Positions 32,544 to 43,442 of a DNA stretch of 64,000 bases are shown here, one piece after another. Where the stretch lies: NCBI GenBank assembly GCA_951802425.1, contig OX637797.1:3844001-3908000 (forward strand), written 5' to 3'. A program made the translations under genes and the position numbers. The notes beneath the pieces were generated by a model. It did no database searches, had not been told where the DNA came from, and was given only the letters and a program-made list of their open reading frames with translations. The stretch comes from Clavaria fumosa (Eukaryota; Basidiomycota; Agaricomycetes; Agaricales; Clavariaceae). Each line of letters starts with the position of its first letter. Position 1 is the stretch's first letter.

Positions 32544-35500
32544 ATGTCCATGTCCATGTCCATGTCTAGACTTCGATGTTATTGTGGCAGAGTGTTTCTG
32601 AGTTCAAGGTCACTCAAGCTTCATGTTACAAAAGCAAAAGCATGCAAGAAGATGTGGGATGAAGAGCTCAGTAGGAATATGCCAAGTGGTGGTGACTCAT
32701 CACAACATTTGGATGAGAGAGATCCTCACCCCGTTGTGGATGATGTTCCCACCCACAATCATGATGATGCATTCTTTGATATTCCATCATGCCACCCAAG
32801 GTCTCCAGACATTTTGACTGACTCACCAGAGCATCAATCAAAGAGAGCCCGAGTTAATGTTGAAGCAGAGAAGACAGGACCTGGGAGATATGCCCTTTCA
32901 TACCCAGCTGAAGTTGCCACAGTGCTGGGAATTGGAGAATCAAGGTTCCAGCAAATGAAAAACAACTGTGCAGCTCAAGGTCAAAGTCCTTGGTCCCCCT
33001 TCATGGACCAGGATGAACAAGGCCTTGCTGAGTGGATGATGAAGCGAATAAACAAGACTGGCATGGAGGAATTTCTTGATCTCCCTATTGTATGTGTATG
33101 CATTTCAATATCATTGTTTATGAGCCTAATATCCCTTTAGACAGAAAACAAGTTAGGCCTTTCCTTCACAAGTGCCCATCAATTCTTCAAAGCAATTGAC
33201 TCAATGCCATCACATCTAAAGTGGATCTTTGAGCAGATCACTGTCATTGGTGATGCTCTAGATGAAGCAGGAAGGCCATACACAGAAGATGTGGGGCTGT
33301 GGATGCGGAACCCAGTACATTGTGTTGCTGAACTCATTGGCAATCCAATGTTCCATGGTTCAATCTCATATGTTCCAGAACATGTGTATGCTGATAGTGA
33401 AGGCAAAATCCGCATCTATGATGAGATGTGGACTGGTGATTGGTGGTGGGAGATCCAGGGCAAAATCATGGCTGGTGGTGTAGTATCACCCATAATTCTT
33501 GCAAGTGACAAAACTACACTTTCAAATTTTGGGGGTGACAAGCAAGCATATCCTGTCTATTTGACAATTGGAAACATCTCCAAGTCTGTGCGCCGCCAGA
33601 CCTCTTCTTATGCCACAGTGCTCCTGGCTTACCTGCCAATTGCAAAGCTGGATTGCTTCACTGAGTCCAAGCGACCTCTGGGCAAATATCAATTATTTCA
33701 TGCATGTATGAAAAAGCTATTGGAACCATTGAAGGGTGCTGGAGTATCAGGAGTCAAAATGACATGTGCTGACTCACATGTCCGCCATGTTTTCCCTATA
33801 CTAGCTGCATACATTGCTGATCATCCTGAGCAATGTCTTGTAGTATGTTGCCAGGAAAATCGGTGTCCAATCTGCACTGTTTCTGCCACAAATAGAGGCA
33901 AAAACACTCCTTCTCCATTACGAAAGCAGTCAGCCACTGAAGCAGTTTTGCACAAACAGCAGAATGGAGATGGACCTGGAGAGTTTGTGGACTGGGGCCT
34001 TCGTGAAGTTTTTTCACCATTTTGGGCTGGTATGCCCCACTGTGATATATTCCAATGCATTTCTCCTGATATTCTACACCAATTGCACAAAGGAGTATTC
34101 AAGGATCACCTTTTGAAGTGGTGTGAGGAAATTATAGGCACCAAGACTATGGATAATCGTTTCAGGGCAATGGCTGATTTTCCTGGGCTACAGCATTTTG
34201 GGCAAGGCATTTCTAGAGTGTCACAGTGGACAGGCACCATGGCTAAGCAGGCAGAGAGAGTTTTTATCTCAGTGATTGCTGGTGCAGTGAACCATAGGGT
34301 CTTGGCTGCTGCAAAAGGCCTTCTTGATTTTATTCAGTATGCCCAGTACCAGTCTCACACTTCTGATACCCTGGCCAAGATGCAGCAAGCCCTCAATGAG
34401 TTCCATGATCACAAGGATGAATTCATTGAGCTTGACATACGCAAGCACTTCAACTTTCCAAAATTGCATGCCCTATTGCATTATGTCAGTACAATCACCA
34501 GGCTTGGGAGTGCTGATGGCTATAACTCTGAATCTCCTGAACGATTTCATATTGATTATGCAAAGCTTGGCTACAAGGCAACAAATAGGCATGACTACAT
34601 TGCCCAAATGACCCTCTGGCTTCAGCGCCGAGAGGCAATGGCTGTTCATAAAGCATTTCTAATCTGGCTTGGCCTGCTTCCAAGCACCTTCAATGATGAA
34701 GACTGGCAAGATGATGATGCAGGCACTGAGTCTGATTCTAAGACTAATACTCCCCAATACACAATTGCCAAAAATGCCCCATTCCATACCACCTCAGTCA
34801 AAACCCTGGCATTTTCTTATGGGGCACATGATTTTGTCTCAGCACTCAATATTTTCCTGCAAAAAACATTTCCAAATTCTTATGCCAGGTCAAACAGTCA
34901 TGACCGATTTGATGTGTACAAGTGTGCAACAGTTCACCAATCCCCACAGCCTCATACTGGAAGTTCAAAAGGGGAATATCGGATTCGTGCAGTGCCCTCA
35001 CACTCCACCATCAGTACACATGGCCTATACAAGTTCAGGGTGGCTTCATTGGCTCCACAGCCTTCTCAGCATCTGAGGCAGCTTCACCACTCACCTGCAA
35101 TATCAGCACACTCTAGAAATAGAGTGAGGAAAGGACAGAAAAAGGCACATTTTGACACAGTGCTCATTGTAAATGAGAGTCATCAACAAGAAATTGGGTT
35201 AAAAGGTATGTAAACTTCATGGCCTTGTTACATGAACAGGAGTTAACTTGTGTATTTATTATAAGATCTTTGTGTGGCCCGAGTAAGGGTGATATTCAAA
35301 CTTCCCTTACATCTTGGTGCTTTCCCACATCCACTGGCTTATGTACACTTGTACCGACCCCTGTCAGCCCTTGATCCCACCACTGGCATGCATCTTATCA
35401 CCCCATCAACTCAGGGTGGTCACCCAAGATCTGCAGTAATCAGTATCACTCAGATATTGCAAGGGTGCCATTTGTCCCCTAAATATGGAGCAGGCCTAGT

Positions 35501-35603
35501 GCAGAACTCCTGGATCAAAGGTGATGTTCTGGATCTTACCAAAAAGTTCTATCTCAACAAGTACCTTGACCTCTTCATATTTGATGCCTATGAGTGTACT
35601 TAG
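32544..35603 (+). CDS. Plavaka transposase, apparently intact
   Basis: Three exons (32544-33089, 33141-35205, 35266-35603) with introns of 51 and 60 bp give 982 codons without a stop. The first ATG is one of four in a 'catgtc' repeat. An N-terminal C2H2-like finger reads CYCGRVFLSSRSLKLHVTK. The core has the Plavaka pattern: GRPYTEDVGLWMRNPV, VYADSEGKIRIYDEMWTGDW, SPIILASDKTTLSNFGGDKQ, then CPICTVSATNRG, PHCDIFQCISPDILHQLHKG and LHALLHYVSTITRLGSADGY. The final exon (RVRVIFKLPLHLGAFPHPLA to DVLDLTKKFYLN) is the conserved C-terminus. Plavaka enzymes are CACTA/EnSpm-related DDE transposases of basidiomycetes. Complete frames suggest it could be active. Confidence 0.9.
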
Positions 35604-36104
35604 AATCATTGGGCAGTGCCTACAGTGTCATTTATAGTATAGGATGCACCTGGTTGTTCTCATCTATGGTTTGTCATGTTTGATTGTTCTGACTCCCTTT
35701 GAAAATGCAAGACCACTACTCTGTTCATTAATTGGTCCCCTTGTAGTTATAATGTATACCCTGCCTTTGATACCCTAGCACTAAGCAAGGTTCAACTATG
35801 GTTGACAGACATCTTGGTGACACTTGTGACACCTAGTGCAGACTAGCAACTTGCAAGGTTCAAATATAAAGTGATTTCAAATCATATATTTCATTAAGTG
35901 ATCCTTTTAACACAGCTGCTGATACCCATTCCTGCTGACCATGGAGTTGCCAAAGTTAGAAATGTGCCTCACCCTTGCTCAAGTAACCTTTGTCTTTGCC
36001 AGTACAGTACAATATATCGTAATGTATATGATTTGGCCAAGCCCCAGGGCAATATGGTATGCCATGGTATATGATAAGGTGTGGCATCACATTTTGTGAT
36101 GCTG
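35604..36104. other. AT-rich 3' flank of the transposase, no gene
   Basis: No frame of note. It is sequence between the transposase stop and the pogo relic, with stray runs of 'gcatggtatatg'-type AT-rich sequence. Confidence 0.55.
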
Positions 36105-37250
36105 TGACCCTGCTACAGTGTGACATCCTGAGCCCTGTTGCTTTTGCTCCAGAGACTGCTCAGTGTCACCTGCTTCATAGTTTGTAGCTCCTTCTGCAGC
36201 AACTGGGCCTGGTACTGTTGCAACATCCTCACCACCTCCATAGAACCCACCACATCACTCCCAGACAAGCCTTTTACAGCTCTGTACACATCTATTGGAT
36301 TTTCCATGCACTCAGGCTTGTCATCTTGTCAGTGTCACTCTCTGGGTCAGAGTCCACCTGAATGACCTCCCCTTGGGATAGAGCCTCTTCTTGGTGAACC
36401 TTGGCCACTATTTCTTTGTCATCAAGGACAGTCAGGTGTGAAAAATCCTCCACTTCTTGTTCTTCAGCCAGATTGAGCATTTTGTCAAGTGAGAGACTCA
36501 GGCCAAAGATACAATTATGTTTTTTGAGCTCATTGACAGAGGCAAGTAGCTCAGCTTTGAGTCTGGTGCACTCTGTTGCTGTTGTGAGTAGGGTGGGCAT
36601 TGGATTTGGGTCTGGGTTTGAGGTGTCTCATTGATTGCATCTAGGGCAATGCTAGCATCATTTTCTGCAGCCATAACAGCAGCCAGTGCAGGCCACCACA
36701 ACTTGTCCTCATAGCTATCACCGAGGAGGCCCTCAAGCACATTTTCATGGGGTAGCAAGATGTTGGTTATTGCAAACTGCTGTATGATGTCCCAAGCATC
36801 TGTGGTTTTAGGATTTTTGAGGGGTGCAGCAGGAATTCTGAGCATGATTGGGGCACATTGTATTGCCATATGGTTCCAGCAGTTCTGAATTGTTTCAGCA
36901 GTAGCAGAATCCCAGGCCTCCTTGGCCATGACCATAGCTCTCATAGATTGATTTTGTAGATGTTGTGCTCTCCAGCAGAGTCTAGTTCCAGAGCTCAATG
37001 ACAGAATGCACATTGGTAATGCACCTTGAAGCACTGAATCACACCTGCATCCAAGGGCTGGACAAAGGAAGTCATAAATATTCAACCTGAACATTTGTCA
37101 GCTTATAAGTGAAGTTGGGGCCAGAGAAGTTATTGACAGCCAAGCAGACTTTGCAGTTTTGTGTGCACATCCTCAGATCAAGTGTCATGAGCCATCTGTG
37201 CTGAGATTAGCCTATTAAGTGTCCAAGACATAATTTAACATACTCTTCAA
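36105..37250 (-). pseudogene. Tigger/pogo-type DDE transposase relic
   Basis: In minus-strand order, over two frames: NNFSGPNFTYKLTNVQ (about 37130), then a PLDAGVIQCFKVHYQ-like piece, MAKEAWDSATAETIQNCWNH (about 36900), and the acidic tail DDKEIVAKVHQEEALSQGEV (about 36400). These are the last DDE segment and C-terminus of pogo/CENP-B-like transposases. The N-terminal HTH and first catalytic Asp are missing, and there are at least two frameshifts. It differs from the 764-bp pogo element in the DIRS A2 repeat. It is probably an older insertion or acquisition within the Plavaka element. Confidence 0.7.
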
Positions 37251-37924
37251 AAAGCTCAGAGGTCATCCAAGCTTTCTGATACTATTGCTCCAATAGTAGA
37301 ATCCTTGATCTATTGCTGAAACCTGTTTGAATTCCATAATGTATAAACAGACCATCAGCCTGATACAATATTCATTATTCACAAAAATGTGGATATCCCC
37401 TGGCCCAAGTCTGTTCCAGGTCAAAACTGATACATTATGGGACCTGATACAGTATGTGGTGATCCAGTATGATATATTGTACTGTATATAACCTCAATGA
37501 ATGCCACAACTCTCCCAAGGCTAGACACCCTGGCATCAAGAAAACATCATGATGATAATGCTATAATCAGTTGTTCTGGCTGCCATTGTAACAAATTCCC
37601 ATCCATTTCAATGTCAAATATTGGTAATCAAAGTAGTTTCCATTTGTGGATGATTATATGAGACATGGCACAGCCTCACAGCTCAGTCCATCTTATGACT
37701 GAACTGTGAGTACTTACAATTTCATTTGCACACTTTGCTGATCACATAGAGTGGAATACAGTTTTTAGGTGATCAGCACAGCTCACTGGCAGTCCATCTT
37801 ACAGCTGAGCAAATACATTCACTTTAGCCCATTATTCTATATCAAAGAGCTGCTGCTGCCCCTGTGCTGACAGTACCCATTTAAACCCCTCCAGTGGCTC
37901 CTGGCCATCAAGAAAAAATCTATG
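37251..37924. other. AT-rich sequence, no gene
   Basis: Short frames only. A pair of similar blocks containing 'cacagctcagtccatctta' and 'cacagctcactggcagtcca' occurs near 37675 and 37785, a weak local repeat. Confidence 0.5.
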
Positions 37925-38140
37925 TGCTACCAGTGCTACCAGTGCTACCAGTGCTACCAGTACTACTGTAGACTTAGTAGAGCTCATTGTAATGAATTTG
38001 AACATAGAGATCTATGTAACATAGTAAGTCTGCTATGTAGCTTGATGTAAAATAGCAGGTCTACTATGTAGCTTTATGTAACATAGCAGGTCTGCTATGT
38101 GGCTCTATGTAACATGGCAGGTCTGCTATGTAGTTCAGTG
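37925..38140. repeat. Right subterminal repeat array
   Basis: A 'gtgctacca' run (37930-37965) is followed by about four ~36-bp units containing 'aacatagcaggtctgctatg'. Placed 200-400 bp from the right inverted end, it mirrors the array at the left end and supports a CACTA-like architecture. Confidence 0.7.
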
Positions 38141-38361
38141 TAGTATGGCTGGTGACTAGAGATTCCTACAGAGTAGATGCTGTGGCTACATGGACTACAG
38201 ACCTGGCACTGAGTCTACCCACACTACCATGCACTATATAGTACAGTGTGCAGATCTACTATTTGCTACCATGAACTACTGAAATTCCATCCAGCAATAT
38301 TGTGAAAAAATGGCTATATATCTTGGCTGGTGGCTACAGCCACTGAACTTTTTTGCTGATG

Positions 38362-39732
38362 TCCGCCCCCATAAATGAGCCCGATCCCCCAGATTGTCGA
38401 GGCGTCGACAAAGAAGGGGACATCGTGTGCTGGCCCATGTGCCTTGATCTGAATGCCGCAGCCAGGTATCGAAAGGCGCTCTGTCCACCAACACAGATCA
38501 TTCAGGACGTCACAAGGCGGGAACAGGCGGATGAAGCGGGATTTCAGGCGGGCAAAATGCGCAGCGAACGCATGCAGCGATGGGAGGTGTGCACGGCTCG
38601 ATGGGATGACCACCGAGCAGTGGTTCAGCGAGCCAATGAGTGAGAGACAAGATTGGTTGTCGACGGAGCGGCCTGGCCTCCAGGCAGCCAGTTTTTCTAA
38701 GAACTTCAACCTCTTTGAGTCTGGAATGCAGATGGTTTTTTCAAGAAGGTCCCAGTCGAACCCTATGTAGCGGAAGCGATGAGCGAAGGGTGTGCACTTC
38801 TCGGGGGACCAAGGCCAGCCTAGTTCTGTTGCCGTTTCCCAGATGAGCGATTCATCAAACGGGTAAAACCACGGCGGAGAAGCGGAGTCTGCGCAGGGTC
38901 GCCGCCAGAACGTGAAATCGTCCGCCCATTTCAGGACAAGGTTGACACCGCGTGAGAGGAAGATTTCTTTTATGGCATCTGCGCACCGCCCGAAGATACC
39001 GCTGGAACTCGCGCAACCGAAGCAGCAGCAATGGTCCATGTAGACCAATCCCTGCCAGGCAACACACACATGCAGACGGTCCCTTGGGCGGATGGGCATC
39101 CAGCGGTGGGCAGAATCGACATCGAAGACAGTGACCTGTGTGCCTGGGTGGGCATCTAGGACAGCTGAGAAACAATCAAGGAAGGAGCCCCAGTCGCATT
39201 GGAAAAGTGAAGTGTCAATCTCGGAGTTTATAGAGTTTATTGCTGAAGCTGAGCGTGGGAATGAATGGTCTTGAATAAGACGGAGTTTTGAAGTCGAGAC
39301 CACACCGAGGGGTGAGGTCCTATATGGACCATACTTTGCAAAGAACACAGCGGGCTCGAGGGGCTCTGAGTAGCGCCCGAGGGCCACCTCTTTATTAATT
39401 TGAGCTGTAACGAAATCTCTATTGTCTAAAGCGGACTTGTGGTTTGGTGGCGAGAAAGTACTTGTTATTGCAGAGGAGACACCGAGACTGAAGCCATAAC
39501 GTATACCTGAGGGAACGTCCGAGAAGCGCTCGAGGACACCAGCCTCACGTAGCGCGGACTCCCACTCCTGCCAGCGGAGTGGGGTCACGATTGGGTAAAG
39601 ACTAGCATCAGGGGTGGTTCTGGGCACTGTGACCCGCAGCGCCACACCTGGAACAGACGTGAGAGAAAGTGCAGGATGCGAAGCTGCAGTTTCCGCTTGC
39701 GCCATTGAAACGAAAGCAAATTGACTGGCCAT
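38362..39732 (-). CDS. pol: DIRS reverse transcriptase and start of RNase H (continues at 25137)
   Basis: The pol frame starts at or near ATG 39732 (alternative 39705), overlaps the end of gag by about 125 bp in another frame, and is open to the insertion point. RT motifs include KYGPYRTSPLGVV, TVFDVDSAHRWMPIRP (first catalytic Asp region), GCASSSGIFGRCADAIKE and KWADDFTFWR (the DD pair). RNase H begins at HDVPFFVDASTIWGIGLIYG, then the frame runs into the Plavaka terminal repeat. The RT is of the DIRS type, not Gypsy. The 3' part of the same gene is at 24746-25137. Confidence 0.9.
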
Positions 39733-41501
39733 TAGGGCCCTTCCATCCGGCTGGCATCTTCGACATGAAGCCATTCGTGGTACTCTGGCAGGCCCTTCCT
39801 GGGTGGCCACCACCGCACACATAGCAGACGCCCGAGCGGGGCGCCGGGCGGGGGTACGATCCGCGACCGCGAAAGGAGCCTTGGCCGGGAGGGGGCTGGG
39901 ACTGACCGACCAGAGACGCCCGCGCGTCTCTGATTGCATCCGACACTGCACAGTCCCTCGAGCGGTCCACGATGTGAGACCAGACTCCGTCGTGGAACGT
40001 CGCAGGGGAGAAGGTTCCCGGCCGGGAGACCCAGAGAGTCCGAATGTGTATGTCATATTCCAGATATAAGATGAATTTTGGTTTGAAGTCAATCCTAGCC
40101 TGGATCCCAGCGAAGTGTGTGCGGAACGCCTCTGAGATCGCGAGGCGGTCCGGTGAGGCGAGATGTCTGGCGACATAGGAACAGAAACGTGGCCAGGACT
40201 CGACCCAATCCCCAAGGGACATCCCTGGCTCGGCAGCCGAGTCGGACGCCAGTTGGGGTCTCTTCGAGAGGGGGCCCGCTCCGGAGTAGTCGACAAACAG
40301 TGCGGCCCGGCAAGCTTCATTCGTGAGGGCTGAAAGGGGGATGTGTGATGTCCACCCCTCCTCGAGGATCCCGACGATGCCCGGGTGGTCCGCAACAGCG
40401 TGGGCGTCGAGTTGGACGCTGGTGACTCCCGCTGGGAGAGTGTGGCGGGGGATAGCGGCCGTCCCCGGCAGCGGAAGGCCAGGGTGCGGGGCTGCGGCCA
40501 GCAATGGATGAGAGATCATGAGAAGCGACGGCCGGAGCACACCGTCAGCGGAGCTGGAAGCTCGAGAGAGGAGAACTCTTACCCACGAACGGGGGCAGAG
40601 CCTGCGGCGCCGCAGGGGCCGGTACACGCGCATGCGATGCGGTGGAGCCGTGTGTGGCTTGAGATTGAGACGGGGGCAGATGAGCGTGGGCCTGACCGAG
40701 GCGCTGGACCGTCAGCCTCACAGCCTCGGCAAAGACGGGATGCCCGAGAACTTGGTCAAGGGTGACGCCGGGGTCCGAGTGACTACCCGTGTCTCCCGAC
40801 CCGACTGGCGGACCCGCAGGATCGCGCGACAGTCCCTGAGCCGCGGGCACAGGTGGCACGCCGGTGCTAGCAGTATTCCCAGGGCTCGCTGGAGCTCCTG
40901 GACCCAGGCCTGGTCGAGCAGGCGAGGACGGCGGCTGTCCAGCCCTGGGGGCAGGCGAGGACGGCGGCTGTCCGGTCCTGGGGGCAGGCGAGCCCGCTGG
41001 GGCCCGGCGGGGCGGAGTAGAGGGCGGTGCAACCGCTGAAGCAGGAGTTCGACCCCGCGGGGAGGAAGGCGGAGCGCCCGCCGGGGCATGGGGCCCAGGT
41101 TCCTGCGAGGCGAGCCCGGCGGAAGGGGGAGCGGCAACTCGATTCGGGTAACCCCCCCGAGCTTCACTGGAGGGTGTTTCCAAGCCCGGAGGTGCATCCG
41201 GAGACGAAAGAACAAGGCGGACCTTCTTCCTTCCGGGATCCCTCCCTGCTGGAGGCGGAGGGGAGCCGGAGGCCGCCCTAGTCCTCCCTTGCATTGCCCC
41301 GCCGAAGCTGGCGGGCGTCGACGCGGCTGGACCCTGTAGATGCCGGACGTGCGTGTGCAGAGCCGGAACCGATACTCCTCCACCCTCCGGTGGGGAATCA
41401 GACCTGGATGGAGGCAGGTCAAGCACCCCGGAGTCCCGAAGGGGGTCCCCCTGAGGGGCGGAGTCACGGGGAGCCACAGCGCTGCGAGTCGTGATAACCA
41501 T
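39608..41501 (-). CDS. gag: DIRS Gag-like protein
   Basis: It starts at ATG 41501 (MVITTRSAVAPRDSAP), exactly at the inner edge of the A1 repeat. Exon 1 is Pro/Ser/Ala-rich with a coiled HPVFAEAVRLTVQRLG segment. A 91-bp intron (40582 down to 40492, GTAAG...CAG) joins it in phase to exon 2 (APHPGLPLPGTAAIPRH). Exon 2 carries a folded region (WVESWPRFCSYVARHLAS) and a Cys/His-rich end (CYVCGGGHPGRAC, then ICFRFN, CSRCGAAGHSAQNH), which likely binds nucleic acid. It ends at 39608. The layout is typical of the first ORF of basidiomycete DIRS elements. Confidence 0.8.
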
Positions 41502-41720
41502 AACGCGAGGAGAGGTGGTGAGACAGGTGTGAGGAGGAATGGGGAGGGGAAGGAGAGGGGAAGGAGGGCAAGGACGATTATATATGTAGCAGGAGGGGGG
41601 TATGATGTCATCTGGGACTGCGAGACACGATGGATTGCGAGAGGTAGAGGTAGTCACGTGAGGCCTTCGTTGGCCAAGACAACGCGTTCTTGTCACACTC
41701 TTGTGACCGAACCCTCCCGT
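41501..41720 (-). repeat. DIRS split repeat A1 (5' end of the element)
   Basis: 220 bp, matching A2 (21908-21995 plus 22762-22893). It includes 'acgattatatatgta', a possible TATA region upstream of gag. The few differences from A2 are mainly CG versus TG/CA. Confidence 0.88.
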
Positions 41721-42127
41721 ATCATAGCAAGGCTACAGGAATTAACGACAGGTTTATCGACAAGTGAGAGGAAACGCGCGAATACCGTCTGTTAGTTGAC
41801 ATTTCTATATACGGACATGTCCACATATCAGGTGCGATCCGTGCCTGGCCAGGCCTGATATCAAAGTCATCATTTCCATTATGTCATCATTCGCATGTGC
41901 ATCCGATTCATCCATTGCACGTGCAAGGTGCATTTGAGCTTGAGTCTATCAAGCTGCGGGCTTGCGGGTCACCACCATCACCCTTCTCATCATGCTGCAT
42001 GAAAATATACCTCAATCGTTAAAGCAGAACCCATTGCTCGCTGCCAAGGTCGCAGGGGCCACTGCACAGCGTTTGTGTCACCGTCGCTCTCCTGTGAATA
42101 ATCTCGCTACTCTTCTCATCTGGACTC
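41721..42127. other. No recognisable gene
   Basis: Host-type sequence between the DIRS element and the phosphatase fragment. One short frame (41962-42156) starts with a mildly hydrophobic stretch but has no assignable family. Confidence 0.5.
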
Positions 42128-42545
42128 GTGGTACCTCCACTGGAACAGCCCGCTAGTCCTTGCATAGAACGGCGATGGGGACAGCAGTCTCCCTACTACC
42201 CCGTTGCGTGCTACGCCCCCGTCCCGCATCCTTGTGAGGTGGTCCAGGTCGGTGAGATTTACAGTCGCCCCACTTGCTTGATGTGTCGATTCGGTTCAAA
42301 TAGGTCAATATTGTACATCTGTCTCTCGTATACTCTGGGCTCCATTCTTTGTTTGATTGACACGTGTTCAGCTCCAGCGTCACGGTGCACGATACCCGAC
42401 GTTGAAGAAGGGTGTAGAGCTCCAAGCGGCAGTCGCGAGGCTCAAGGCGGCCAATCACTACACTGACGTGCGATATGAGTTTCTCCGCCGGTATACCTAT
42501 GGTCTCGGTACCAATGCCCTTTTACAATTCGGTGCCGCAGAGTGA
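42128..42545 (+). pseudogene. Histidine acid phosphatase (phytase) fragment
   Basis: The first exon reads ERRWGQQSPYYPVACYAPVP then CEVVQ, the conserved N-terminal segment of fungal phytases. After an intron of about 118 bp (42252-42369), the second exon reads LQRHGARYPT, the RHGxRxP active-site motif, followed by YEFLRRYTYGLGTNALLQFG. The next donor (GTGAGTA at 42546) leads nowhere recognisable. Signal peptide and the C-terminal HD motif are missing. The intact family releases phosphate from phytate outside the cell. This is only about 80 residues of it. Confidence 0.8.
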
Positions 42546-42606
42546 GTACAAATGATCGCTTGAGCAGGATCAACTGATTGTTTGTCTGGGGCAAGTGAGT
42601 GAATAA

Positions 42607-43176
42607 GTGGATCTGCATACCCCCAAGAGAGGGGAAACCGAACACGTACCAGGGAGGCTGAACGAGTGGGAGCTTCTGACGGAACTTGACTCTCAGGCCG
42701 AGAGAAGAACGGCGAGGCCGGCGAGCGTGGCAAGTACGATGTCGTCGGGCACGAACGGACCTGGACCCACTGCCGGCGATACCAAGGCCAAGCTGGCGAG
42801 CTGGGGTGCCGGGATTGGCTCGTTCTTCGGGAAGAAAGTCCCCAGACTGTCAGTCCCCATCGCTTCAGCTCCAACTCCGTCGCCGATCACTGTCGAATCC
42901 GAGAAAAGATCTCATTCGTTACCAGTCGATACGACGGCATTGTCCCCACCACCAGTGTCCGCTGACACGCCCGTCACAGCTTTGAGGCATGATCATGACT
43001 TCCCTGGAAGCGAATCGTCGTTGTCGCTTAACGCAAGTATCCCTAGTGGGGAAAACTCATTGCAGGACGCGGGTCGAGAAGGCAACGCAGACTCGTCACT
43101 TGATCCAGTTCACGTTGGAAGCATCGAGTCGTTCCGCACCGCTGACGGAGGAAGCGTGGAAGGCGATCAGTCATGA
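42607..43176 (+). CDS. Unrecognised Ser/Pro-rich protein fragment
   Basis: A 189-codon open frame. A likely first ATG is at 42739. It contains NEWELLTELDSQAERRTARP, then KLASWGAGIGSFFGKKVPRL, and a Ser/Thr/Pro-rich, partly acidic C-terminal half. The composition is ordinary for a basidiomycete gene, but I cannot name a family. It follows the phytase fragment directly, so the junction is probably a rearrangement. Confidence 0.35.
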   Translation: MDLHTPKRGETEHVPGRLNEWELLTELDSQAERRTARPASVASTMSSGTNGPGPTAGDTKAKLASWGAGIGSFFGKKVPRLSVPIASAPTPSPITVESEKRSHSLPVDTTALSPPPVSADTPVTALRHDHDFPGSESSLSLNASIPSGENSLQDAGREGNADSSLDPVHVGSIESFRTADGGSVEGDQS

Positions 43177-43442
43177 ACTGTTAACGTTTGCAGCTCTCTG
43201 GTTACTCTGCATTTGAATCCTTATAATTATGCTAAGAAAACAACCTGCAACCAGTAGACAAAGTTTACGTGAATGAAATTACCTGGAGGATGCTTGGCTC
43301 CTTTTCTGTAGCGAATGACCATACAGTCGCATCATTTTTTGTTTGAAGGCCTCCGCTTCTCTCCAAATGCCTTCGAGGCGAGAGTCATGTAAGAACCATT
43401 GTTTCTGGTCAAGGAAAACTGGACGGAACCGTCTCGGTTGAG

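Larger units (their letters stand above)
25138..38361 (+). mobile_element. 13.2-kb Plavaka-type DNA transposon carrying cargo
   Basis: The ends are perfect 13-bp inverted repeats, CATCAGCAAAAAA at 25138-25150 and TTTTTTGCTGATG at 38349-38361, flanked by TC at 25136-25137 and 38362-38363. TCC with a one-base asymmetry is also possible. Subterminal tandem repeats lie inside both ends (25262-25510 and 37925-38140), as in CACTA-like elements. Inside are a Plavaka transposase, a DUF6532 gene, a channel-gene fragment and a pogo relic. A short 2-3-bp duplication fits the CACTA/EnSpm-related placement of Plavaka. Whether all 13.2 kb moved as one unit is inferred from the clean ends. Confidence 0.8.
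21661..41720 (-). mobile_element. DIRS-type (tyrosine recombinase) retrotransposon, interrupted by two insertions
   Basis: In minus orientation: A1 repeat (41720-41501), gag, RT-RNase H, tyrosine recombinase, B1 (23085-22892), A2 (22893-21908, split), a 53-bp spacer, and B2 (21854-21661). The A1-ORFs-B1-A2-B2 layout of split direct repeats is the signature of Ngaro/PAT-type DIRS elements. There are no LTRs and no target duplication, as expected. Removing the pogo insertion (21996-22759) and the 13.2-kb Plavaka insertion (25138-38361) leaves about 6.1 kb with all ORFs apparently open. Confidence 0.88.

Noticed and set aside
25138..38361. Starship or Helitron identity for the 13-kb cargo element
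   Set aside because: There is no DUF3435-type captain and no Rep/helicase. The inverted ends, short target duplication and Plavaka transposase fit a CACTA-related DNA transposon.
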